DNA of 5,510 nt, from the NCBI GenBank assembly GCA_019239815.1, contig JAFAZL010000907.1:1-5510 (forward strand). Direction: 5' to 3'. The notes beneath the pieces are model-generated. The model was not told where the DNA came from and did not search any database. It was given only the letters and a program-made list of their open reading frames with translations. This DNA is from Acidobacteriota bacterium (GTDB taxonomy: Bacteria; Acidobacteriota; Terriglobia; Acidoferrales; UBA7541). Of this stretch, positions 1 to 5,075 are shown piece after piece (position 1 is the stretch's first letter; every line of letters begins with the position of its first letter). Both the position numbers and the translations under genes were made by a program.

Positions 1-641
1 TTTTTCTCGTTGTGATCGAAGGCGATGGGTTTGGGTTGCGTGTGGCGCGGGCGCGGGAAGAAATCGTGGAGGGAAGCGACTCCGGCGATTACGGGAGCGA
101 GTGCGGCGGGGATTTGCGGGTCGCGCACGTTGGCGATGTGACGGTCACCGTTGGGGAGAGTGAGGTTGTGAATCTCGGTGCGGAAGGTGTCGCGGATTTG
201 CGCGGCGGTGGCGCTGACGTCGATGACCATTCCGTTTCGATAGGTCTGGTTGATGATGAGGCCGCGCGAGGCGAGCCAGCGTTGGACGGTGTCGACATCT
301 TGTTGATGGACGCCGTAACGGGCGGCGAGCTGTTCGGGAGTGAGCCAGTGGTGGTAGTCGGGGGAGGCGGGATTGTGCATCGCGTCGATGTGTTCGCGGA
401 GGTCGGACTCGGTTTGCGGGTCGCGTTTTAGGAGGATGAGGATGTGATCGAGGCGGAGGTCGTCGGAGACGGGGCGGCGGTCGTTTGATTTTAGGGAGGC
501 GGCGGGGTTGGTGTTGCCGGGGAGCGAGACGAGCTTGGATTCGTCGATGGATTCGGTGATTTGGGGACGGGGAGATTGTGCGCGGAGGGGCGCGGTCGTT
601 GCTAGCGCGAGCAAGACGAGAACGATGGAGCGACAGCGCAT
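1..641 (-). CDS. S53 family protease precursor (pro-kumamolisin), N-terminal part; C-terminus cut by window edge
   Basis: The minus-strand frame from the ATG at 641 stays open to position 1, giving 213 residues. Residues 1-21 form a signal peptide: basic MRCR, a hydrophobic core IVLVLLALATTA, and a likely cleavage after LRA-21. Residues about 55-195 match the pro-kumamolisin activation domain, with DYHHWLTPEQLAARYG (95-110), QRWLASRGL (120-128), SATAAQIRDTF (143-153), HIANVRDPQIPAALAPVIAG (168-187) and GVASLHDFF (187-195). In sedolisins this domain chaperones folding and is cleaved off in acid. The Ser-Glu-Asp catalytic domain should follow but lies outside the window, so activity cannot be judged. 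The start is fixed by a perfect AGGAGG (649-654) seven bases upstream. The product is presumably exported and degrades protein at low pH. The family call is firm; substrate and active-site integrity are unknown. Confidence 0.9.
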   Translation of the reverse strand, partial: MRCRSIVLVLLALATTAPLRAQSPRPQITESIDESKLVSLPGNTNPAASLKSNDRRPVSDDLRLDHILILLKRDPQTESDLREHIDAMHNPASPDYHHWLTPEQLAARYGVHQQDVDTVQRWLASRGLIINQTYRNGMVIDVSATAAQIRDTFRTEIHNLTLPNGDRHIANVRDPQIPAALAPVIAGVASLHDFFPRPRHTQPKPIAFDHNEK

Positions 642-648
642 GCGGCGG

Positions 649-654
649 CCTCCT
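649..654 (-). promoter_or_regulatory. Shine-Dalgarno site of the S53 protease gene
   Basis: AGGAGG on the minus strand, seven bases before the ATG at 641. It is a perfect anti-16S match at ideal spacing and fixes the start of the protease. Confidence 0.85.
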
Positions 655-836
655 GAGCGCGGGGAGAGATTTGGGGTGCACCTTGAAGGTGCGAGGACGG
701 TCTATTTTAGGGCAGGGGAGGGGGAATCGAGAAGAGGAGCGTTAACGGTTGGTTAAGAGTTTGTGGCAGTGGAAAAGGTGAGGAAGGATTGGATGGGGGT
801 CTCAGCGATTCTTGTGGGGTTGACATGAAGCCAAGG

Positions 837-917
837 TCCCTCCACTGCGCGAGCCCACGCGTTCGCTCGGAAGCGAACGCGAAGAAAGGGCGTGGGCTCG
901 CTTCGGTCGGGATGACA
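837..917. repeat. Compound palindromic extragenic element (HPDRSE-type acidobacterial repeat)
   Basis: The element holds two perfect stems. The outer one is 12 bp: GCGAGCCCACGC at 849-860 with GCGTGGGCTCGC at 890-901. The inner one is 10 bp: CGCGTTCGCT at 858-867 with AGCGAACGCG at 872-881 around a CGGA tetraloop. They share bases 858-860, so they are partly exclusive. Weaker complementarity extends to TCCC (837-840) and GGGA (909-912). Read on the minus strand, the sequence encodes the CHPDRSE and AVEGPW peptides known as false proteins in acidobacterial genomes, which marks it as a dispersed repeat family (from memory, not searched). Confidence 0.8.
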
Positions 918-980
918 GATCCGGGCCGAGTTGGGCTCCGAGAAAAACGGATTTGTGCCGTAGATTAGATCGTGCGGACA

Positions 981-1010
981 TGGGGGCGTAGCAATGCTGC
1001 GCCCGTACAA
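981..1010. repeat. Short palindromic repeat (GGGCGTAGCA / TGCTGCGCCC type)
   Basis: GGGCGTAGCA (984-993) faces TGCTGCGCCC (995-1004), a near-perfect inverted repeat with one G-T wobble, flanked by CGTACAA. Variants of the form GTA-GGGCGCAGCATGCTGCGCCC-GTAC are familiar dispersed extragenic palindromes in several GC-rich phyla. Its copy number here is not known from the window. Confidence 0.65.
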
Positions 1011-1044
1011 CCGAGGTCGGCCGGGCGATTGTGCTTGGGTTTAA

Positions 1045-1089
1045 CGCTGAGATCCTTCGGCCGTCATGCGGACGGCGCTCAGGATGACA
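1045..1089. repeat. Palindromic extragenic element sharing ends with the 837-917 element
   Basis: GCCGTC (1060-1065) pairs with GACGGC (1071-1076) around ATGCG. An outer helix can form as CTGAG (1047-1051) with CTCAG (1078-1082), or alternatively ATCCT (1052-1056) with AGGAT (1081-1085). It carries the CTTCGG and GGATGACA words also found in the element at 837-917, so the two look related. Its minus-strand form resembles the common TCATCCTGAGC...GAAGGATCT extragenic palindrome. It lies about 40 bp downstream of the transporter stop. Confidence 0.65.
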
Positions 1090-1124
1090 ACACTACTTCA
1101 CGTGAGGATTGATCTATACACAGC

Positions 1125-1145
1125 CTCGACCTAGTCGAGTTTTTT
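1125..1145 (+). terminator. Terminator-like hairpin on the plus strand at the transporter stop codon
   Basis: CTCGAC (1125-1130) and GTCGAG (1134-1139) form a 6-bp stem around CTA, followed directly by six T (1140-1145). In shape it is an intrinsic terminator for plus-strand transcription, running against the transporter gene. The stem is short and overlaps the codons for the transporter's KKLD-stop tail, so it may be chance. Confidence 0.3.
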
Positions 1146-3329
1146 GCGGGCGAAGTAGAAGAGGCTTGCGGCGAGGAGGATGAACATGGTCAGGCCGAAG
1201 GCGTTGTTAGTGGCCCAGGAGCCGAAGAGACGGGGACCAAAGGCGACAGTGTCGGGATTCCAGGGGAGGCGGAGTAGGGACGCGAACCAACTCGGGACGC
1301 GGTTGCCGATTTCGGGGTCCTGGAAAAGATTGATGACGATGCCGAGGAGGCCGAAGACGCCGCCGGCGGCGATGAGTCCGCTGGAGTAGAGAGCGCCAGG
1401 GCTGGCTTCGCTTTCGTCTTTCTTTTTGGTGGTGGCGTCGACGAGTGTGCGGACTAAGCCGCCGGCGAACATGGCGGCGGTGGTGCCGAGCGGCAGGTAG
1501 GAGCCGGTCGCGAAGGCGAGGGAGCGAACGCCGAGAATTTCGACGGCGATGACGAGCGCGACGCCCATGAGGACGAGACGCCACGGGAGGCGTTGATTGA
1601 GGATGCCGCTGATGACGGTGGCCATTAAGCGCGCTTGAGGAGCGGGGGCTTTGGCGCTGCCGATGCCTTGCGCCCACTGATATTCGATTTCTTTTGTGCC
1701 TGGATCGTAGAGATATTCGCCGTCAGGGATTTCGTGAGAGCCGAGCGAGTTGATGAGCTCGTAGTTTTTGCCGTGGTAGGAGAAGGTGTCGCGTTCGACT
1801 TTTACGCCGACCGGGAGCGATTGAATGTTCACGGGAATTTCAGTCGGGATGTATTTTTCGAGACCTTTGTTCATCAGGTTGAGTGTGGTGCCGATGGCGA
1901 GCGTCGAGACGGTGACGCCGATGAGCAGGCCCATTTGTTGCCAGAACGGAGTGGCGCCGACGAGGTAGCCGGTCTTTAGATCTTGGGAAGTGGCACCGGC
2001 GATGGCGGCGGCGATGCAGACAACTCCACCGATCATGAGAGCGAGGACTTGATAGTTGGGAGCGGTCCAGCCGGCGACGAAGAAGATGGCGCAGGTGGCC
2101 ATCAGAGTGGCGATGCTCATGCCGCTGATGGGATTCGAAGAATTGCCGAGGAGGCCGCTGATGCGGGCGGCGACGGTGACGAAGAGAAAGCCGAAGACGG
2201 TGACGAAAATACCGGCGAAGAGATTGTGATACCAGCGGGTCTCGGCGCCTTGAATGGGGTGGAAGGTGAGAAGAATCCACATCATGGCGATGATGACGAG
2301 CGAGCCGACGATGACCCACTTGAGCGGCATGTCGCGATCGATGCGGCTGGTAGCGGTGGATTCGCCGGCACCCTCGGCGCGGACGTCTTTCAGTCCGGCT
2401 TTGAGAGCGGTGAAGATTGTAGGCAGAGTGCGGCAGAGAGTGATCAGTCCGGCGGCTGCGACGGCACCGGCGCCCATTGGGCGAATGTAGGTGCCCCAGA
2501 TTTGATCTGGAGTCATTTGCGGGATCGGAATCGTGCCGGGGTAGATTGGGACGTTATTGGCGAGCTGTCCGTAGAAGCGAATGGCCGGCATGATGACGAG
2601 CCACGAAATGATGCCGCCCGCGAACAGAATACCGGAGACGCGCGAGCCGATGATGTAGCCGACGCCGAGATATTCGGAAGTGATGGTGACGCGGAAGGAT
2701 GCACCGTCGAACCACTTCGGGCGGGCTTCGGGCTGAGCGGTCCAGGCGCCGACGCTGTTCATTAGAAATGTGTAGATGCCGCCGAGACCGAGTCCCCAGA
2801 AGACGCGGCCTGCGAAAGAGCCGCCGCGTTCGCCGGCGACGAGAACGTCGGCGCAGGCAGTGCCTTCGGGGAAGCTTAGGTTGCCGTGCTCTTTGACGAT
2901 GAGCTGGCGGCGGAGCGGGACCATGAACAGGACGCCGAGCCATCCGCCGAGTAAAGCGAGCGGGAAAATTCTCCAGAACGTGAATTCGGCGCCGAAGCCG
3001 AGAAAGATCAGCGCGGGAATGGTGAACATGACTCCGGCAGCAAGGGATTCGCCTGCGGAGCCGGTGGTCTGGACGATGTTGTTTTCGAGGATGGTGGAGC
3101 GGCCGAAGGCGCGGAGGATGGAGATCGATAGCACCGAGATCGGGATGGATGCGGAGACGGTGAGGCCGGCGCGGAGGCCGACGTAGACGGTGATGGCGCC
3201 GAAGAGAAGGCCGAAGAGCGCGCCGAGGATGACGGCGCGGACGGTGAATTCTTTGATGGATTCGTCGGCGGAGATGTAGGTGCGGAATTCACCTGGAGGG
3301 GCGGTGGAACTCCATGGTCTGTCGGCCAC
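1131..3329 (-). CDS. OPT family oligopeptide transporter
   Basis: A complete 732-residue polytopic inner-membrane protein of the OPT superfamily, which imports small peptides or metal chelates using the proton gradient. Family signatures in order: GLRAGLTVSASIP (51-63), NNIVQTTGSAGESLAAGVMF (83-102), the KEHGNLSFPEGTACADVL stretch (146-163), SGLLGNSSNPISGMS (391-405), GATSQDLKTGYLVGATPFWQ (445-464) and SYLPLGTTAAMFAGGLVR (610-627). At least a dozen hydrophobic segments are evident, as is usual. A hydrophilic stretch at about 495-565 separates two membrane blocks. The start is GTG at 3329, chosen because AGGAG (3336-3340) lies six bases upstream; the stop is TAG at 1131-1133. The nearest downstream gene on the same strand is an exported protease, which fits peptide uptake but does not prove it. 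Substrate is not predictable from sequence. Confidence 0.93.
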   Translation of the reverse strand: MADRPWSSTAPPGEFRTYISADESIKEFTVRAVILGALFGLLFGAITVYVGLRAGLTVSASIPISVLSISILRAFGRSTILENNIVQTTGSAGESLAAGVMFTIPALIFLGFGAEFTFWRIFPLALLGGWLGVLFMVPLRRQLIVKEHGNLSFPEGTACADVLVAGERGGSFAGRVFWGLGLGGIYTFLMNSVGAWTAQPEARPKWFDGASFRVTITSEYLGVGYIIGSRVSGILFAGGIISWLVIMPAIRFYGQLANNVPIYPGTIPIPQMTPDQIWGTYIRPMGAGAVAAAGLITLCRTLPTIFTALKAGLKDVRAEGAGESTATSRIDRDMPLKWVIVGSLVIIAMMWILLTFHPIQGAETRWYHNLFAGIFVTVFGFLFVTVAARISGLLGNSSNPISGMSIATLMATCAIFFVAGWTAPNYQVLALMIGGVVCIAAAIAGATSQDLKTGYLVGATPFWQQMGLLIGVTVSTLAIGTTLNLMNKGLEKYIPTEIPVNIQSLPVGVKVERDTFSYHGKNYELINSLGSHEIPDGEYLYDPGTKEIEYQWAQGIGSAKAPAPQARLMATVISGILNQRLPWRLVLMGVALVIAVEILGVRSLAFATGSYLPLGTTAAMFAGGLVRTLVDATTKKKDESEASPGALYSSGLIAAGGVFGLLGIVINLFQDPEIGNRVPSWFASLLRLPWNPDTVAFGPRLFGSWATNNAFGLTMFILLAASLFYFARKKLD

Positions 3330-3335
3330 TCGGAA

Positions 3336-3340
3336 CTCCT
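3336..3340 (-). promoter_or_regulatory. Shine-Dalgarno site deciding the GTG start of the OPT gene
   Basis: AGGAG on the minus strand, six bases before GTG at 3329-3327. No ATG sits at suitable spacing, and the next in-frame ATG would fall inside the membrane domain, so GTG is the supported start. Confidence 0.8.
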
Positions 3341-3346
3341 GAAAGC

Positions 3347-3389
3347 GGAAGTTGGAAGTTTGAAATTCGAAGTTCGAAAATGGAAATTC
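3347..3389. repeat. Degenerate seven-base periodic repeat in the OPT leader
   Basis: About six units of 7-8 bases follow one another: GGAAGTT, GGAAGTTT, GAAATTC, GAAGTTC, GAAAATG-like, GGAAATTC. TTCGAA occurs at 3366-3371 and 3373-3378. The array ends seven bases from the transporter's ribosome binding site, so it would be in the mRNA leader. It is AT-richer than its surroundings. Related strings are familiar between genes in acidobacterial genomes, where they yield false 'FEFRTSNF' peptides. Confidence 0.6.
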
Positions 3390-3503
3390 GCAAAGCGACG
3401 CGGCGCCAAGGTTGTACCGTAGCGCTGTTGTCCCCTGCGCGCGTGGGATTATGCCGCAAAGTCGGGGGAATAGTTATAGATAAAACTTAGCGAAGAGGAC
3501 GAG

Positions 3504-3509
3504 AGGAGG
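3504..3509 (+). promoter_or_regulatory. Consensus Shine-Dalgarno without a canonical start codon
   Basis: AGGAGG followed by TCACCAGGATATTC. No ATG, GTG or TTG lies within normal distance. The only start-like codon in the open downstream frame is ATT at 3520, ten bases away. It may be fortuitous or the remnant of a lost start. Confidence 0.3.
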
Positions 3510-3729
3510 TCACCAGGATATTCGGATCGGATCGGCTCTTTCGCAGTCGACAAAGCGGCGGGACACGTGCATGTTTCGATTCGACGGATCCGCGCGTACA
3601 GCGAATACATTATGGGAATGGCTGTGGATAGCTGCTACGGTGCGACCGCGGTTAGGTCTGGCATCTCCTTCACAGACCGAAACATGCGAGTGGTCTTTAA
3701 GTGAGACGGAGTTGGATGTAGTTCAAAGA

Positions 3730-4077
3730 ATGATCCATAAACTGGACGGCCTAACAGCGTTATTGCTCGCGACGGTGTTCGCGGCGTTCTTACTCTACTC
3801 GTGCGGGGCTAAAGAAGCGCCGCGTGAAATTCGGGTAACAGTTCCGTCCGACTTTTCGGGGGAAATGACGCTCGATCCTTGCGCGAACGGTTTGTCGGCG
3901 GAAGTCACCCTGAGTTCCCGCGGGACGGCCGCTACCGCTGCATGCCCGCGTCCCGGAGAGACGATTACATTGACGGTCATCAAAGGCAGCCAGAACTATA
4001 GGATTCCGGCGGATGAGGTCACGATTGAGCGCGCGGGTGACGGGTTGCCGGTTGCGATCAAAGCACGCGTTCGGTAG
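3730..4077 (+). CDS. Small exported protein, putative lipoprotein, function unknown
   Basis: A 115-residue product from the ATG at 3730. The N-terminus MIHKLDG is followed by a hydrophobic core LTALLLATVFAAFLL and then L-Y-S-C at 22-25. This resembles a lipobox but has Tyr at -2, so lipidation is plausible rather than certain; an uncleaved membrane anchor is the alternative. The rest (26-115) is hydrophilic and probably beta-rich, starting IRVTVPSDFSGEMTL, with two further cysteines, C51 and C72, that could pair in the periplasm. I do not recognise the family. The frame extends upstream to ATG 3571 (168 residues), but 3730 is preferred because the export signal then sits at the N-terminus and coding quality improves there. 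The ribosome binding site is weak (GGAG about 17 bases away). It is the only plus-strand gene and converges with the gene ending at 4142. Confidence 0.65.
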   Translation: MIHKLDGLTALLLATVFAAFLLYSCGAKEAPREIRVTVPSDFSGEMTLDPCANGLSAEVTLSSRGTAATAACPRPGETITLTVIKGSQNYRIPADEVTIERAGDGLPVAIKARVR

Positions 4078-4124
4078 AAGTGGCCACCCAAGGGGCGCGT
4101 TCTCAAACTCGAATCAATTCGCTT

Positions 4125-4140
4125 CGTTCCAACGTTCCAA
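4125..4140. repeat. Two tandem copies of CGTTCCAA between convergent genes
   Basis: An exact 8-base duplication (4125-4132, 4133-4140) in the 64-bp gap between the convergent stops at 4077 and 4142. No T-run or long stem is present, so it is not a recognisable terminator; it may be chance or replication slippage. Confidence 0.45.
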
Positions 4141-4141
4141 G

Positions 4142-4444
4142 TCAGTGTGTAACTTGTGGCAATCCGGTGCTCGAGTCGACGACCTGTTCGGTTTCGTTCG
4201 ACCATTTTCTTGAGCGCGTTTGCCGACGGATTCTCGAACCAAGCAGATTATTCAGGTTCTTCAGCTTCTCGTCGAGCTTCGCCAAGCGTTTCCGCAAATA
4301 AAAGAGTTGATCCTGGGCCAAGCGGACCATGAAGGGTTCGTCGTGCGCGGAGCTTTCTTCGACTTGGTCCGCGTAACCGGAGGCCATTTCAACCATTTCC
4401 CCGAGCAATACGAGACTGTCAGCTGAGTTTGAAACTTGCCGCAT
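4142..4444 (-). CDS. 100-residue hypothetical protein with leucine-zipper coiled coil
   Basis: The start is supported by GGAGA (4451-4455) six bases before the ATG at 4444. The predicted protein is soluble and has no cysteine or signal peptide. Residues 1-40 are acidic and helical-looking. Leucines fall at 47, 50, 54, 57, 61, 64 and 68, exact 3-4 heptad spacing, with charged residues between (YLRKRLAKLDEKLKNLNNLL), so a parallel dimeric coiled coil is likely. A basic cluster RIRRQTRSRK follows at 71-80, then a polar tail. The arrangement is zipper first, basic region second, the reverse of eukaryotic bZIP. I recognise no family. It lies 93 bp after doxX on the same strand and could be read from the same transcript. 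Nucleic-acid binding is speculation from the basic cluster alone. Confidence 0.7.
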   Translation of the reverse strand: MRQVSNSADSLVLLGEMVEMASGYADQVEESSAHDEPFMVRLAQDQLFYLRKRLAKLDEKLKNLNNLLGSRIRRQTRSRKWSNETEQVVDSSTGLPQVTH

Positions 4445-4537
4445 GGGCGTTCTCCGCGGGGTGGATTGGATATCAGGCTAAGTGCCGAGCAACCGATCAG
4501 CAATCAGGACAGTGCTGTACGAATCCTTAGCGCGACT

Positions 4538-5044
4538 TTAGCGCCGCGAACTTACGCGCAAATGCATGACCGAAAAAGGGATGGTCGATCCGGCGAGCAG
4601 AAAGGAAATGAAACAAAGGGCGAAAATAGAGTGGCCCAAGCTGGCCCCGAAATATTGCCACAAGGGCGCATCAGCGCCCGGGTAGTCCGAGGAAAGCAAG
4701 AGCGTCAGCATGAAAAGCAGACCGCCGGCGCTGGCGGTGCGGACGAGGACACCGAAGGTTAGAGCTGTGCCGATCGCGAATTCGCTGTAAGCGACCATGA
4801 AGGCGATTGGAGTGGCGTGAGGCAGGACGAAATTTTTGAGCACCGGGATCATAACTGGATGGGCGCTGCCTTCCTGTAGCCACTTATTGATCCAGAACTG
4901 AAAGCCGCCATGAAGGGTGAATTGGGTGCCGAAGACTTTGTATTCGCCGAAGATGAGGAAGAAGAAACCGACGGCGATGCGGAGGAAGGCCAGAGCGCGG
5001 GCATTTGCATCGAGCGCGATCGACGAATCGTTGGGGTGCGTCAT
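4538..5044 (-). CDS. DoxX family membrane protein
   Basis: A 168-residue inner-membrane protein with four hydrophobic helices at about 17-35, 75-97, 102-118 and 131-151. The layout fits DoxX: the first helix LRIAVGFFFLIFGEYKVFG, a hydrophilic loop (39-72), then YSEFAIGTALTFGVLVRTAS (85-104) with the conserved Glu-x-x-x-Gly and the Leu-x-x-x-Gly...Arg spacing. DoxX is the small subunit of thiosulfate:quinone oxidoreductase in Acidianus and part of a redox complex with SodA in mycobacteria; most stand-alone bacterial members are uncharacterised, and no partner oxidoreductase is nearby. The ATG at 5044 has no clear ribosome binding site. It begins 31 bp after the YqeY-like gene's stop, so co-transcription and possibly re-initiation are plausible. 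Confidence 0.85.
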   Translation of the reverse strand: MTHPNDSSIALDANARALAFLRIAVGFFFLIFGEYKVFGTQFTLHGGFQFWINKWLQEGSAHPVMIPVLKNFVLPHATPIAFMVAYSEFAIGTALTFGVLVRTASAGGLLFMLTLLLSSDYPGADAPLWQYFGASLGHSIFALCFISFLLAGSTIPFSVMHLRVSSRR

Positions 5045-5075
5045 GTGTTTCGAAATGACTGACCCGCTCGCTCCA

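Larger units (their letters stand above)
642..1130. other. 489-bp intergenic region between protease and transporter genes, rich in palindromes
   Basis: No convincing gene lies here. The frame open at 753-1010 on the minus strand is a read-through of palindromic repeats. Part 642-760 is the protease leader and includes an odd palindrome at 678-692 (GCACCTT, one base, AAGGTGC). A TAAAAT on the minus strand at 705-710 resembles a -10 box but has no -35 partner. Part 760-836 shows nothing recognisable. Three palindromic elements follow at about 837-917, 981-1010 and 1045-1089, listed separately. I see no classical terminator with a T-run on the minus strand after the transporter stop; the hairpin at 1045-1089 lies about 40 bp past that stop and could serve as a 3'-end barrier. 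Confidence 0.75.
3330..3729. other. 400-bp divergent intergenic region
   Basis: It separates the minus-strand transporter from the plus-strand small protein and must carry both promoters. Visible items are the heptad repeat next to the transporter, a CATAAT (minus, 3448-3453) and a TATAGA (plus, 3475-3480), both -10-like but without good -35 partners, a perfect AGGAGG (plus, 3504-3509), and a short GGATC tandem near 3524-3535. From 3484 onward the plus-strand frame of the downstream gene is open, including an ATG at 3571, but the codons before 3730 look non-coding (ACA, TTA, ATA, GGT and similar) and the amino acids show no domain. Confidence 0.6.

Noticed and set aside
12..431. 139-residue plus-strand reading frame rich in Gly, Val and Asp
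   Set aside because: It is the antisense shadow of the S53 protease precursor, whose domain match is clear.
753..1010. 85-residue minus-strand reading frame with CHPDRSE and AVEGPW
   Set aside because: It runs through two palindromic repeats and encodes the false peptide typical of them; no ribosome binding site or domain.
1983..2765. 260-residue plus-strand reading frame inside the transporter
   Set aside because: Low-complexity Gly/Asp/Ala-rich antisense shadow of the OPT gene caused by high GC codon bias.
3008..3409. 133-residue minus-strand reading frame overlapping the transporter start
   Set aside because: Ser/Pro-rich out-of-frame shadow that also reads through the heptad repeat.
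3448..3480. -10-like CATAAT (minus) and TATAGA (plus) as promoters
   Set aside because: Neither has a convincing -35 box at 16-18 bases, so they are not listed as promoters.
3571..4077. 168-residue version of the small exported protein
   Set aside because: The extra 53 residues push the export signal inside the protein, use atypical codons and show no domain; the start at 3730 is better.
4436..4762. 108-residue plus-strand reading frame
   Set aside because: Polar, repeat-poor shadow mostly antisense to doxX; no ribosome binding site or recognisable fold.
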